Assembly: GCF_013409985.1 (NCBI RefSeq) | Contig: NZ_JACCBY010000009.1 | Coordinates: forward strand, 85,172-149,171 | Source of the DNA: Sphingomonas melonis | Lineage (GTDB): Bacteria > Pseudomonadota > Alphaproteobacteria > Sphingomonadales > Sphingomonadaceae | Length of the DNA stretch: 64,000 bases | Direction of reading: 5' to 3' | Shown: positions 55,136 through 64,000 of the stretch, one piece after another | Layout: each line of letters starts with the position of its first letter | How positions within the stretch are numbered: the stretch's first letter is position 1 | The notes under the pieces: model-generated | The model's input: the letters and a program-made list of their open reading frames with translations, nothing else | Databases searched by the model: none | Told to the model about the DNA's origin: nothing | Position numbers and translations under genes: made by a program

Positions 55136-55837
55136 AGGACGCCGCAGAACCTCCTGCACCCAGTCCGGCACCAGTACCCCGGCCGGCCCCAGCCGCGTCT
55201 CGGCGAAGAACCCGCTGCCCGCCGACCGCTCCAGATTGAGTTCCAGCGTGTCCGCGCCATAGGCATCGGCGAGCTGCACGAACCCCGCCGCCGGATAGAC
55301 CGCGCCCGACGTGCCGATCGACACGAACAGATCGGCGCGCGCCAGCGCCGCCTCGATCCGCTCCATCTGATAGGGCATCTCGCCGAAGAACACGATGTCG
55401 GGGCGCAGCGCCGCCGCCCCGCATGCCTCGCAGCGCGTGCCCGGTGGCAGCGCCTCGCGCCATGGCCGCCGCACGCCGCACGCTGCGCACAGGGCCGAGG
55501 TCAGCTCGCCATGCATGTGCAGCAACCGCCGCGCGCCGGCGCGCTCGTGCAGATCGTCGACATTCTGGGTGACGATCAGCAGCTCGCCCGGCCATGCCGC
55601 GTCCAGCTCGGCCAACGCGCGATGCGCGGCATTGGGCTCGACCTCCGCCAGGGCGGCACGGCGCAGGTCGTAGAAGCGATGCACCAGCACCGGATCGGCG
55701 GCGAGCGCCTCGGGCGTGCACACGTCCTCGACGCGATGCCCTTCCCATAGCCCGCCTGGCCCGCGGAAGGTGGCGATCCCCGATTCGGCGGACACGCCGG
55801 CCCCGGTGAGCACGACGATGTTGCGGATGTCGGTCAT
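55133..55837 (-). CDS. cobB: Sirtuin NAD+-dependent protein deacylase (CobB type)
   Basis: A 234-residue class III sirtuin. NAD motifs are 'GAGVSAESGIATFR' and 'TQNVDDLHERAG'; His109 (HMHGE) is catalytic. A zinc site is formed by Cys117/Cys120 and Cys136/Cys139. Tyr56 and Arg59 (FYDLR) form the Y-x-x-R pair that allows removal of succinyl or malonyl groups. Cytosolic. Confidence 0.94.
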   Translation of the reverse strand: MTDIRNIVVLTGAGVSAESGIATFRGPGGLWEGHRVEDVCTPEALAADPVLVHRFYDLRRAALAEVEPNAAHRALAELDAAWPGELLIVTQNVDDLHERAGARRLLHMHGELTSALCAACGVRRPWREALPPGTRCEACGAAALRPDIVFFGEMPYQMERIEAALARADLFVSIGTSGAVYPAAGFVQLADAYGADTLELNLERSAGSGFFAETRLGPAGVLVPDWVQEVLRRP

Positions 55838-56141
55838 ACGCGTGATCCTAGGCGCATCGTGCCGCCGCGCCCAGTGCGATGCCGATGATGAGGGACGAGT
55901 CGGGCAGGACTATGCTGGCGCGGACCGCGGCACGATGGATCGTCATCGCAAACGTCTGTCGGCGTTTGCCGGCCGGCCAGCATGCCGATCACTCGGCTGC
56001 TCGATCCGGAGCACGGCTATGTCTGAGCGGGTCGATCGATCTGTGACAGTGGTGTGATTGGCTGTCCTGACGGGCGCGGTTGTGCCAGAGAGCCGGCATG
56101 ACCCAGCGCCCGCGATCCCACCGCTCCGTCGGACCCGCCGC
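55838..56141. other. Upstream region of dapB
   Basis: About 300 bp with no gene. A 7-bp perfect inverted repeat GCAAACG-TCTGTCGG-CGTTTGC lies at 55948-55969 and may be an operator or hairpin. Confidence 0.5.
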
Positions 56142-56870
56142 ATGACCGCGATCGGAATCTATGGCAGCAGCGGCCGCATGGGCCGCGCGATCACGGAACA
56201 GATCGGCACCGCCGGTGCGGTGCTGGCCGGTGGCGTCGATGCCGGCGGCGATCCGGCGGTGCTCGCCCGCATTTCTGACGTGCTGGTCGACTTCTCGACG
56301 CCCTCGGCACTGGAGTCGCACCTCGCCGCCGCCCGCGCCGCGCGCACGCCGCTGGTGATCGGCACCACCGGCCTGACCCAGGCGCAGCATGCCGCGATCG
56401 ACGCCGCGGCGACCGAGATCGCCGTGCTCCAGACCGGCAACACCTCGCTCGGCGTCACGCTGCTCGCACAGCTGGTGCGCGAGGCGGCGGCGCGGCTCGG
56501 CACCGACTGGGACATCGAGATCGTCGAGAGCCACCATCGCCACAAGGTCGACGCGCCGTCGGGCACCGCGATCCTGCTCGGCGAGGCGGCGGCGGCGGGC
56601 CGCGGGACGACGCTGTCCGAGCTGCGCGTCGATGGCCGCGCCGGCCTGACCGGCGCGCGCACCGAGGGGACGATCGGCATGGCGTCGCTGCGCGGCGGTT
56701 CGATCATCGGCGATCATACGGTGATGTTCGCCAGCGAGGGCGAGCGGATCGAAGTGTCGCATCTCGCGCAGGACCGTTCGATCTTCGCCAAGGGCGCGGT
56801 GCGCGCGGCGCTGTGGCTCGTCGGGCAGCCCGCCGGCCGCTACCGTATGGGCGACGTGCTCGGTCTGTGA
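56142..56870 (+). CDS. dapB: 4-hydroxy-tetrahydrodipicolinate reductase
   Basis: A 242-residue reductase with the N-terminal dinucleotide motif GIYGSSGRMGRA and the catalytic 'ESHHRHKVDAPSGTA' (His131, His132, Lys135). It acts in lysine and meso-diaminopimelate synthesis. Somewhat shorter than the E. coli enzyme. Its stop overlaps the GTG of nth (GTGA). Confidence 0.95.
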   Translation: MTAIGIYGSSGRMGRAITEQIGTAGAVLAGGVDAGGDPAVLARISDVLVDFSTPSALESHLAAARAARTPLVIGTTGLTQAQHAAIDAAATEIAVLQTGNTSLGVTLLAQLVREAAARLGTDWDIEIVESHHRHKVDAPSGTAILLGEAAAAGRGTTLSELRVDGRAGLTGARTEGTIGMASLRGGSIIGDHTVMFASEGERIEVSHLAQDRSIFAKGAVRAALWLVGQPAGRYRMGDVLGL

Positions 56871-57520
56871 AGAAGGCCGACGTCTTCGAATTCTACCGCC
56901 GTCTGGCGGAGGCGAACCCGCATCCCGAGACAGAACTCGAATCGGGCAATGCCTATCAGTTGCTCGTCGCGGTGGTGCTGTCGGCGCAGGCGACCGACGC
57001 CGGGGTCAACAAGGCGACGCGCGCGCTGTTCGCGGCGGTGAAGACCCCGGAACAGATGGTCGCGCTCGGCCTCGACGACCTCAAGCAGCATATCCGCACG
57101 ATCGGCCTGTTCAACACCAAGGCCAAGAACGTCATCGCGCTATCCGAGGCGCTGGTCGCCGAACATGGCAGCGCGGTGCCGGCGGATCGCGATGCGCTCG
57201 AACGCCTGCCGGGGGTCGGCCGCAAGACCGCCAACGTGGTGATGAACGTCGCATTTGGTGCCGAGACCTTCGCGGTCGACACGCATATCTTCCGCGTCGG
57301 CAACCGGACCGGCCTCGCCCGCGGCAAGACGCCGCTCGCGGTCGAGCTGAAGCTGGACAAGGCGACGCCGCAGCCGTTCCGCCTGCACGCGCATCACTGG
57401 CTGATCCTGCACGGCCGCTATGTCTGCAAGGCGCGACGTCCCGAATGCTGGCGCTGTATCGTCGCCGACCTGTGCGCCTTCAAGCCGAAGACGCCGCCGC
57501 CGAAGAGCGTTGCCGCATAA
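56867..57520 (+). CDS. nth: Endonuclease III
   Basis: A 217-residue DNA glycosylase/AP lyase with the helix-hairpin-helix 'LPGVGRKTANVV' (Lys120), Asp138 (VDTH), both at E. coli numbering, and a 4Fe-4S motif C-x6-C-x2-C-x5-C near the C-terminus (CKARRPECWRCIVADLC). It removes oxidised pyrimidines. The GTG start overlaps the dapB stop. Confidence 0.96.
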   Translation: MKKADVFEFYRRLAEANPHPETELESGNAYQLLVAVVLSAQATDAGVNKATRALFAAVKTPEQMVALGLDDLKQHIRTIGLFNTKAKNVIALSEALVAEHGSAVPADRDALERLPGVGRKTANVVMNVAFGAETFAVDTHIFRVGNRTGLARGKTPLAVELKLDKATPQPFRLHAHHWLILHGRYVCKARRPECWRCIVADLCAFKPKTPPPKSVAA

Positions 57521-57565
57521 ACCCACTGGCGCCGTCGCCGCGGCTTTGCTAGGCGGCATGGCCAG

Positions 57566-57642
<77 letters not shown>

Positions 57643-57696
57643 GCTATCGCCGTCGACCGAACCGGCGCGCTGCGCATCGCCGAGGAGGGGCGCCCG

Positions 57697-58479
57697 ATGA
57701 CCTACCAGCATATCCTGGCCGAGTCGCACGGTGACGTCCGCGTCCTCACCCTCAACCGTCCCGATCGCCTCAACGCCGCGCCGCCCGCGCTGTTCGATGA
57801 GCTGCGCGATGCGTTGGGCGATCTTGGCGGAGCGCGCGCGGTGCTGATCGCCGGCGCGGGGCGGGCGTTCTGTTCGGGTGCCGATGTCGGCGGCGGCGCG
57901 CTCGGCGGCGACGATCCCGGCGAGGCGACGTATGCGGCGCTTACCGAACATTACAATCCGACGATCGCCGCGATCGCCGACCTTGCCGTGCCGGTGGTCA
58001 GCGCGGTGCGCGGACCGGCGGCGGGGATCGGATGCAGCCTAGCGCTGGCGGCGGACTTCTGCGTGGCGAGCGAGACGGCCTATTTCCTGCAGGCCTTCGT
58101 CAATATCGGGCTCGTTCCCGATGGCGGCGCGTCCTGGATGCTGCCGCGGCTGATCGGCCGCGCCCGCGCCACCGAGATGATGCTGCTCGGCGAGCGCGTG
58201 CCCGCCGGCAAGGCGCTCGACTGGGGCATGATCCACACGGTCGTCGCCGACGACGCGCTCGATGCCGCGGCGCTGGCGCTGGCGGCGCGGCTGGCGGCAG
58301 GGCCGACGCTGGCGCTCGGCCTGATGCGGCGGGCGATCGGCCGGGCATTGGAAAGCGACTATGCCACCGCGCTTGGCGCGGAGGCCGAGGCGCAGCGGCA
58401 GGCGCGCGGATCGGCGGACTCGCTGGAAGGCGGCATGGCCTTCCTCCAGAAGCGCGCGCCGGTCTTCACCGGCCGCTGA
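57697..58479 (+). CDS. Enoyl-CoA hydratase/isomerase family protein (PaaG-like)
   Basis: A 260-residue crotonase-fold protein with oxyanion segments 'GAGRAFCSGADV' and 'GPAAGIGCSLALAADF'. In the active-site segment 'NIGLVPDGGASWMLPR' the acid is Asp142, as in the isomerase PaaG, instead of the glutamate of hydratases. A 1,2-epoxyphenylacetyl-CoA or 2,3-enoyl-CoA isomerase role fits best, but no paa genes are adjacent. GAGGAGGGG precedes the ATG. Confidence 0.87.
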   Translation: MTYQHILAESHGDVRVLTLNRPDRLNAAPPALFDELRDALGDLGGARAVLIAGAGRAFCSGADVGGGALGGDDPGEATYAALTEHYNPTIAAIADLAVPVVSAVRGPAAGIGCSLALAADFCVASETAYFLQAFVNIGLVPDGGASWMLPRLIGRARATEMMLLGERVPAGKALDWGMIHTVVADDALDAAALALAARLAAGPTLALGLMRRAIGRALESDYATALGAEAEAQRQARGSADSLEGGMAFLQKRAPVFTGR

Positions 58480-58572
58480 TCGCTCGCCACGGGTCGGCGC
58501 GGACCCCGCGACGACACATATTGCGACATAAAAATGCTGGACGGCGCAGTGTGTTGACCACACGATACGGCC

Positions 58573-60048
58573 ATGGCCCGTGTTCCCTCCCTGCTGCTCG
58601 TCACCGCCGCGCTGGCGGGGTGCACCGTCGGCCCCGATTACCATCCGCAGACCGCCGCCGCGCTCGGCGTGCCCGCTGGCTATTCGGTGCCAGCGCAGCA
58701 GAGTGCCGAGGATCTGACGCGCTGGTGGGCCAATTTCGACGATCCCGTGCTCGGCCAGCTCGTCGAGCAGGCGCGTGGCGCCAATACGGATGTCGCGCAG
58801 GCGATCGCGCGATTGCGGCAGGCGCGCGAGGCGCTGGTGCAGAGCCGCGCGTCGCTGCTGCCGACGCTGTCCGGTTCGGCGGGCTATCAGCGTAACGAGA
58901 ATCTGCGCGGCGGCGGCCGGTCGTTTACCTTGCCCGACGGCACGGTGGTCGACACCGGCGGCGGCGGCACCAACAGTTTCTCCGCCGGTCTGTCGGCCAG
59001 CTACCAGCTCGGCCTGTTCGGCGAGGTCCGCCGCACCGTCGAGGCGACGCGCGCACAATATGAGGCGAGCGGCTTCGATTACGCGACCGTGCTGCTCACC
59101 GTCGAGAGCGAGGTGGCGACCAATTACGTCCTCGCCCGCGCCTACCAGGCGCAGCTCGCCAATGCGCGCGCCAGCCTCGCCATCCAGGACGACAATCTGG
59201 AGATCGCCGGCTTCCGCGTCCAGGCGGGGCTCGTCTCCTCGGTCGATGTCGAGCAGGCGCGCAGCCAGCGGGCGCAGACCGCCGCGACCGTGCCGCAGAT
59301 CGAGCAGCAATATGCCGCCGCGGTCGCGCGGCTCGGCGTGCTGACGGGGCAGTCGCCCGGTGCGTTGCGCAGCGCGCTTGCGGCGGGGAAGCCGATCCCG
59401 CGCGGCCCGGCGACGGTGGGCGTCGGCATTCCCGCCGATGCGCTGCGCCGTCGTCCCGACGTGCGCGCGGCGGAACGGTCGCTGGCCTCGGCCACCGCAC
59501 AGATCGGCGTCGCCAAGGCGCAGCTCTATCCGGCGCTGGCGATCAGCGGCAATATCAACACCAACGCGACCGGTATCGGCAGCCTCGGCGACGCGATCAC
59601 CGGCAGCCTGTTCGCCGGACTGACGCAGGCGATCTTCAACGGCGGCCGGCTGCGCAGCCAGGTGCGCTCGAACGAGGCGGCGGCGGATGCCGCGCTTGCC
59701 GCCTATCGCGGCACCGTACTGACCGCGCTGGAGGATATCGAGAATGCGATCGTCGCGCTCGACGCCGCCCGCCAGCGCGAGACGCAGTTCCGGATCGCTT
59801 ATGATGCCGCCAGCGCCTCGGCGACGCTGGCGCGCAGCCAGTATCGCAGCGGCCTCACCGATTTCACGACGCTCAACCAGCAGGAGGCGGCGCTGCTCTC
59901 CGCGCAGAACGGCCTGACGCAGGCGCGATCGGATCAGGCGACCGCGCTGGTCGCGCTCTACAACGCGCTCGGTGGCGGCTGGGACGCGAGCGTCGTCCCG
60001 CAGGCGCCCGACCGCGCCCCCCGAACCCCCGTGGCAGAGACCCGCTGA
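58573..60048 (+). CDS. Outer-membrane efflux lipoprotein (NodT/TolC family)
   Basis: A 491-residue lipoprotein (lipobox LAGC, Cys17, followed by TVGPDY as in OprM/NodT proteins). Two outer-membrane-efflux repeats follow, with 'IPADALRRRPDVRAAERSLA' and 'LTDFTTLNQQEAALLSAQNGL'. It forms the exit duct of a tripartite pump. Its TGA overlaps the ATG of the adaptor gene. Confidence 0.93.
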   Translation: MARVPSLLLVTAALAGCTVGPDYHPQTAAALGVPAGYSVPAQQSAEDLTRWWANFDDPVLGQLVEQARGANTDVAQAIARLRQAREALVQSRASLLPTLSGSAGYQRNENLRGGGRSFTLPDGTVVDTGGGGTNSFSAGLSASYQLGLFGEVRRTVEATRAQYEASGFDYATVLLTVESEVATNYVLARAYQAQLANARASLAIQDDNLEIAGFRVQAGLVSSVDVEQARSQRAQTAATVPQIEQQYAAAVARLGVLTGQSPGALRSALAAGKPIPRGPATVGVGIPADALRRRPDVRAAERSLASATAQIGVAKAQLYPALAISGNINTNATGIGSLGDAITGSLFAGLTQAIFNGGRLRSQVRSNEAAADAALAAYRGTVLTALEDIENAIVALDAARQRETQFRIAYDAASASATLARSQYRSGLTDFTTLNQQEAALLSAQNGLTQARSDQATALVALYNALGGGWDASVVPQAPDRAPRTPVAETR

Positions 60049-61430
60049 TGGCCGAACCGATCGACGATTTCCTGGGCGTGAAGCCCGTGCCGGTCTGGCG
60101 CCGCTACCTCAAATGGGTGTTCGTCGCGATCGGCGTGGTGCTGCTCGCGCTGCTGCTCAAGAGTTGCTTCGGGCCGAAGGCGGAGGCGGGCTATGCGACG
60201 CAGCCCGCCGAGCGCGGCAACCTGACCGTCACCGTCTCGGCGACCGGCAAGCTCGCGCCGACCAATCAGGTGACGGTGGGTTCGCAGCTGTCGGGCCTCG
60301 TCACCAAGGTGGTGGTCGACGTCAACGACCGCGTCACCGCCGGCCAGCCGCTGGCGTTGATCGACCCGCAGCAGATCGACGACCAGATCCGGCAGCAGCA
60401 GGCGCAGGTCGCCGCCAACCAGGCGCAGGTCAATCAGGCGCAGGCGACCGTCGCCGAAAGCCGCGCGCAGCTCGCCCGGCTGGAGGAGGTGTACAAGCTC
60501 TCCAACGGCCGCGTGCCGTCGGGGACCGAGCTCCAGACCGGCCGCGCCGATTATCAACGCAGCGTCGCCGCGCTGAAGGTCGCGCAGGCCAATGTCGCCG
60601 CGGCGCAGGCGGCGCTGGCGCAGAGCCAGACGCAGCGCGCGCGTGCGGTGATCCGCTCGCCGGTCAACGGCGTCGTGCTGGCGCGGCAGATCGATCCGGG
60701 CGCGACCGTCGCCGCCTCGTTCAACACGCCGACCCTGTTCGTCATCGCCGAAGACCTCAGCAAGATGAAGCTGGAGGTCGCGATCGACGAGGCTGACGTC
60801 GGCGAGGTCAAGGTCGGGCAGAAGGCGGATTTCACCGTCGATGCCTTTCCCGGCCGCACCTTTCCGGCGACGATCACGCGTGTCGATCTCGGCTCGAACC
60901 TGACGGTCAGCTCGGCGAGTTCGACGTCGACGACCGCCAGCACCACCGCGACCACCGGGCAGGTGGTGAGCTATGCCGCCGACCTCACCGTCGCCAATCC
61001 GTCGCTGCAATTGCGGCCCGGCATGACCGCGACCGCAGATATCGTCACCTCCGACAAGCGCAACGTGCTGCTCGTCCCGAATGCGGCGTTGCGCTTCAAG
61101 CCCGCGGCGGCGGGCGCGGGGGCATCGAGCGGCGGCATCGCCGGCTCACTGACCTTCCGCCCGCGCCGCGACCGGCCGGAGCGGACGGCCACGCTCGGCC
61201 GTGGCGCGTCGCAGACGATCTACGTCAAGGACGCCGCGGGCAAACCGCAGCCGGTGCAGGTGACCACCGGCGACACCAACGGCACGATGACCGAGGTGCT
61301 CAGCGGCACCCTCAAGCCGGGGCAGCAGGTGATTACCGGGCAATTGTCGAGCGGCAACGACGGCGCCGGGGCAGGGGCCGGACGGCGCGGCGGCGGCTCG
61401 CGCCGGCAGGGTGGCGCGGGTGGCCAGTAA
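60048..61430 (+). CDS. macA: MacA-like periplasmic adaptor subunit
   Basis: A 460-residue HlyD/MacA-type adaptor. It has one N-terminal membrane helix (about 22-38), a lipoyl-like 'RGNLTVTVSATGKLAPTN' domain, a helical hairpin (about 115-200), 'VIRSPVNGVVLARQIDPG', then a beta-barrel and membrane-proximal domain, and a Gly/Arg-rich tail (GRRGGGSRRQGGAGGQ). It links the ABC transporter to the outer-membrane duct. Confidence 0.9.
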   Translation: MAEPIDDFLGVKPVPVWRRYLKWVFVAIGVVLLALLLKSCFGPKAEAGYATQPAERGNLTVTVSATGKLAPTNQVTVGSQLSGLVTKVVVDVNDRVTAGQPLALIDPQQIDDQIRQQQAQVAANQAQVNQAQATVAESRAQLARLEEVYKLSNGRVPSGTELQTGRADYQRSVAALKVAQANVAAAQAALAQSQTQRARAVIRSPVNGVVLARQIDPGATVAASFNTPTLFVIAEDLSKMKLEVAIDEADVGEVKVGQKADFTVDAFPGRTFPATITRVDLGSNLTVSSASSTSTTASTTATTGQVVSYAADLTVANPSLQLRPGMTATADIVTSDKRNVLLVPNAALRFKPAAAGAGASSGGIAGSLTFRPRRDRPERTATLGRGASQTIYVKDAAGKPQPVQVTTGDTNGTMTEVLSGTLKPGQQVITGQLSSGNDGAGAGAGRRGGGSRRQGGAGGQ

Positions 61431-61441
61431 GCCCCGCCCGA

Positions 61442-61537
61442 CGTCGTCCCCGCGCAGGCGGGAATCCATACGCGCAGGTGGCCCGGCTTTTACGAGGCGT
61501 CAGCGTCTATGGATTCCCGCCTCCGCGGGAATGACGG
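61442..61537. repeat. Palindromic element between macA and the ABC gene
   Basis: A 96-bp inverted repeat. The outer arms contain GGCGGGAATCCATA and TATGGATTCCCGCC, with CGTCGTCCCCGC and GCGGGAATGACGG at the ends. It is a different family from the GTCACCCCGGA elements. Confidence 0.8.
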
Positions 61538-61549
61538 TGGGGATGGGAC

Positions 61550-62266
61550 ATGCCTGACCCGATCATCACGATGCGCGGCGTCACCAAGGTCTACGGCGCC
61601 GGCGCGACGCAGTTCCAGGCGTTGAAGGGCGTCGACCTCGACATCCAGGCGGGCGATTTCGTCGCCGTCATGGGGCCATCGGGATCGGGCAAGTCGACGA
61701 CGATGAACATCCTCGGCTGCCTCGACGTGCCGTCGGCGGGCACCTTCCTGTTCCGCGGCCATCACGTCGAGACGCTCGACCGCGACCAGCGCGCCTTGCT
61801 CCGCCGTCGCTATCTCGGCTTCGTCTTCCAGGGCTTCAACCTGCTCAGCCGGACGAGCGCGCTCGAGAATGTCGAACTGCCCTTGCTCTATCGCGGCGAG
61901 GACAAGAAGACGCGGCGCGACCTCGGCATGGCGGCGCTCGCCAAGGTCGGGCTCGACCGCTGGTGGGACCATACGCCCGCCGAACTGTCGGGCGGCCAGC
62001 AGCAGCGCGTCGCGATCGCGCGCGCGATCGTCACCCAGCCCGACGTGCTGCTCGCCGACGAGCCGACCGGCAATCTCGACAGCGAACGCTCGGTCGAGAT
62101 CATGGAATTGCTCACCGATCTCAACCGGACGAGCAACATCACCGTGCTGATGGTGACGCACGAACCCGACATGGCCGCCTTCGCGCGGACGGTGATCCAC
62201 TTCAAGGACGGGCTGGTCGAGCGGATCGAGGCGCAGCATCGGCAGGGCGCGGCGGTGGAGGCATGA
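61550..62266 (+). CDS. MacB-type ABC transporter ATP-binding protein
   Basis: A 238-residue ABC ATPase with Walker A GPSGSGKST, a Q-loop, signature LSGGQQQRVAIARA and Walker B VLLADEPTGNLD. It is of the LolD/MacB mechanotransmission class. The membrane part is a separate downstream gene, so this is a split MacB. Confidence 0.93.
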   Translation: MPDPIITMRGVTKVYGAGATQFQALKGVDLDIQAGDFVAVMGPSGSGKSTTMNILGCLDVPSAGTFLFRGHHVETLDRDQRALLRRRYLGFVFQGFNLLSRTSALENVELPLLYRGEDKKTRRDLGMAALAKVGLDRWWDHTPAELSGGQQQRVAIARAIVTQPDVLLADEPTGNLDSERSVEIMELLTDLNRTSNITVLMVTHEPDMAAFARTVIHFKDGLVERIEAQHRQGAAVEA

Positions 62267-62270
62267 TAGT

Positions 62271-62405
62271 CCCTCTCCCATCGGGAGAGGGAGGGAGCCG
62301 GCCGGAGGTCGGCGGAAGGGTGAGGGCGATTGTGCCACGCTCACCCGAACTTGCCCTCACCCCGCGCTGCCTTCGGCAGCTTGCCCCTCTCCCGATGGGA
62401 GAGGG
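62271..62405. repeat. Palindromic element between ABC ATPase and permease genes
   Basis: A 135-bp inverted repeat with end hairpins CCCTCTCCCATCGGGAGAGG and CCCCTCTCCCGATGGGAGAG. It lies inside the exporter operon, in the style of the elements at 40497 and 55018. Confidence 0.8.
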
Positions 62406-62420
62406 GAAGAAGGACTATTG

Positions 62421-63626
62421 ATGCTCGGCACCACGCTCATCCTCGCGCTGCGGTCGATCCGGCGGCATCTGCTGCGCTCGTTCCTGACCATCCTCGGCAT
62501 CGTCATCGGCGTCGGTGCGGTCGTCACGATGGTGACGCTCGGCAAGGCGACGACCGCGGCGGTCCAGCAGCAGATTTCCGCGCTCGGCAGCAACATCCTC
62601 CAGATCCGTCCCGGCCAGGGCTTCGGCCGCGGTGGCGGCGGGCCGCAGCCGCCAAATTTCAAGCCCGAGGACGTCGAGGCGATCGCCAACCAGATCGCCG
62701 GCGTCACCGCGGTCGCGCCGCAGGCGAGCGCCTCGGCCACCGCGATCTACGAAGGCGCGAACTGGTCGACGACGATCAACGGCACCACCAGCGCCTTTCT
62801 GGTCGTCCAGCCCTGGCCGCTGGTCGCGGGCCGCTACTGGACCCCGGCCGAGCAGGAGGCGGGCAAGGCGGTGTGCCTGATCGGCAATACCGTGCGCCAG
62901 AACCTGTTCCGCGGTGGCGACCCGATCGGCGCGCGCATCCGCCTGGGCAACGTCAGCTGCGACGTGATCGGTGCGCTCAGCACGCGCGGGCAGGGCGGGT
63001 TCGGCGATCAGGACGATGTCGTCGTCATGCCGATCAAGACGGTGCAGCGCCGCTTCACCGGCAACCGCGACGTGCGGCTGATGCTGGTCGGGGTCGACAC
63101 CGACTATCAGACGAGCACCGTGCAAAGCGCGATCACCAGCCTGTTACGCGAACGCCGCCACCTCTCCGGCGAACGCGACGACGATTTCAACATCTTCGAC
63201 ACCAAGCAGATTTCCGACACGCTCACCGGCACGACGACGCTGCTCACGCGCATCGTCGCGGCGGTGGCGGCGATCAGCCTGGTCGTCGGCGGCATCGGCA
63301 TCATGAACATCATGCTCGTCTCGGTGACCGAGCGGACGCGCGAGATCGGCATCCGCCTGGCGATCGGCGCGGTCGCGCGCGAGGTGCTGCTCCAGTTCCT
63401 AGTCGAGGCGGTGGCCCTGTCGTGCCTCGGCGGGATCATCGGGCTGGTGATCGCGCAGGGCGTGATCCTCGCGCTGGTGCCGCTGATGCAGGTGCCGTGG
63501 ACATTCGATCCGCAGATCAACATCATCGCCTTCGCCATCTCGGCGGTGATCGGCGTGGTGTTCGGCTATTTCCCGGCGCGGCGCGCGGCGGCGCTCAATC
63601 CGATCGATGCGTTGCGGCATGAGTGA
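62421..63626 (+). CDS. MacB-type ABC transporter permease
   Basis: A 401-residue membrane protein. It has an N-terminal helix (about 15-38, FLTILGIVIGVGAVVTMVTL), a large periplasmic MacB core domain (about 45-265), and a C-terminal FtsX domain with three helices, including the 'VSVTERTREIGIRLAIGA' coupling region. With the ATPase, MacA and the TolC-like duct it completes an export pump for a peptide, macrolide or lipid-like substrate. ATG 62421 follows AAGGA; a TTG precedes it. Confidence 0.92.
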   Translation: MLGTTLILALRSIRRHLLRSFLTILGIVIGVGAVVTMVTLGKATTAAVQQQISALGSNILQIRPGQGFGRGGGGPQPPNFKPEDVEAIANQIAGVTAVAPQASASATAIYEGANWSTTINGTTSAFLVVQPWPLVAGRYWTPAEQEAGKAVCLIGNTVRQNLFRGGDPIGARIRLGNVSCDVIGALSTRGQGGFGDQDDVVVMPIKTVQRRFTGNRDVRLMLVGVDTDYQTSTVQSAITSLLRERRHLSGERDDDFNIFDTKQISDTLTGTTTLLTRIVAAVAAISLVVGGIGIMNIMLVSVTERTREIGIRLAIGAVAREVLLQFLVEAVALSCLGGIIGLVIAQGVILALVPLMQVPWTFDPQINIIAFAISAVIGVVFGYFPARRAAALNPIDALRHE

Positions 63627-63653
63627 CTTGGGCGCCGGACAGGGACACGTTGA

Positions 63654-63683
63654 CGGAAACGATCGCCTCGTATCGTTTCGATT
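63654..63683. repeat. CGGAAACGATCG...CGTTTCGATT palindrome, copy 2
   Basis: GAAACGAT-CGCCTCGT-ATCGTTTC is a perfect 8-bp inverted repeat within the shared outer sequence also found at 40985-41014. Confidence 0.5.
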
Positions 63684-63757
63684 GCTGTGCCGATGAGGGG
63701 GCGTGCCAGATCCACTGTCGAGGCGGGATCAACATTCAGTCGCGGATCAAAACCCCC

Positions 63758-63865
63758 CGTCACCCCTGACTTGTTCCGGGGTCCAACGGGCCGCGAGGGA
63801 ATGGTGTCGAATCAAGCCTTTCTCCTCGCCGCAGAGTGGACCCCGGAACAAGTCCAGGGTGACGG
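63758..63865. repeat. MITE-like palindromic element, copy 4
   Basis: 108-bp full copy in the same orientation as 8609-8716, sharing the core segment ATCAAGCCTTTCTCCTCGCC exactly; arm mismatches (CCCCTGAC, TCCAGGG) show slight decay. Confidence 0.85.
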
Positions 63866-64000
63866 GGTGGGTTTGGCAAATGGCCGGCTCTTACGAATGT
63901 TCTGCCCTAGGCGCTGTCTGCATTCATAGGATTCCGTTTGAGTTGAAGATCTGATTCAAGGCTGGCCAAGGGAGCCAGGCTTTGAGCAGACGAACATTGA

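Larger units (their letters stand above)
63627..64000. other. Right end of window
   Basis: About 370 bp without a supported gene: a GAAACGAT palindrome (63654-63683) and a full MITE-like element. A more AT-rich stretch from about 63890 to the end may belong to the upstream region of a gene outside the window. Confidence 0.55.

Overview
The window is a stretch of high-GC chromosome from an alphaproteobacterium, most likely a Sphingomonas-type member of the Sphingomonadales. The evidence is the gene content and order: serA-hisZ-purA; an F1-only atpHAGDC operon without the F0 genes; an LpoA-like lipoprotein, rsmI, yraN and gshB in one block; large TonB-dependent receptors; phaR beside a PhaC-like hydrolase; many GTG starts with 4-base start/stop overlaps; and many intergenic palindromes of the 'GTCACCCCGGA' type. 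Assignments come from reading the translated sequences; no database search was run.

Layout. 1-3450: end of serA, hisZ, purA. Between hisZ and purA lies a previously unremarked small locus that looks like a type I toxin-antitoxin module: a 30-residue membrane peptide gene and a convergent antisense RNA of about 65 nt. 3513-7876: minus-strand genes for a low-complexity secreted protein, aroC, fabI, a YihY/BrkB membrane protein and a CbpA-like DnaJ. 7990-11736: a small hydrophilic protein, a repeat-rich gap, an anchored OB-fold protein, and a divergent OmpR-type two-component system. 11767-15970: an Old Yellow Enzyme, an SMP-30 lactonase and a 2-oxoglutarate semialdehyde dehydrogenase (a sugar-acid oxidation pair), then a coupled minigene and small protein. 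16216-23747: TonB receptor, alanine racemase, then a more AT-rich receptor/2OG-oxygenase pair. 23933-26984: thiolase, PhaC-like hydrolase, PhaR (polyhydroxyalkanoate metabolism). 27369-33496: a CpaF secretion ATPase surrounded by aspartic, serine and metallo-protease-like proteins. 33504-35514: ada and a periplasmic hypothetical protein. 35925-40866: atpHAGDC. 41299-49245: asparaginase-like amidohydrolase, priA, diguanylate cyclase, xerC, dedA, gshB, yraN. 49417-51442: two genes that interrupt the yraN-rsmI neighbourhood, one of them a lower-GC glycosyltransferase-like gene. 51511-57642: rsmI, LpoA-like, era, sirtuin, dapB, nth and tRNA-Arg(CCG). 57697-63626: enoyl-CoA hydratase and a tripartite MacAB/TolC-like exporter.

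A recurring theme is the number of intergenic inverted-repeat elements. At least five families are visible. One is a roughly 107-bp MITE-like element with about six copies. Two palindromes lie inside the atp operon and two inside the exporter operon.

The most interesting observation is the hisZ-purA intergenic locus (about 1732-2030). A 13-nt sequence covering the toxin start codon is repeated 180 bp downstream, exactly where a near-consensus minus-strand promoter (TTGTCA, 17 nt, TATAAG) would start an RNA running back to a shared terminator hairpin. That is the architecture of the Gram-positive par/Fst type I systems, here on an alphaproteobacterial chromosome.
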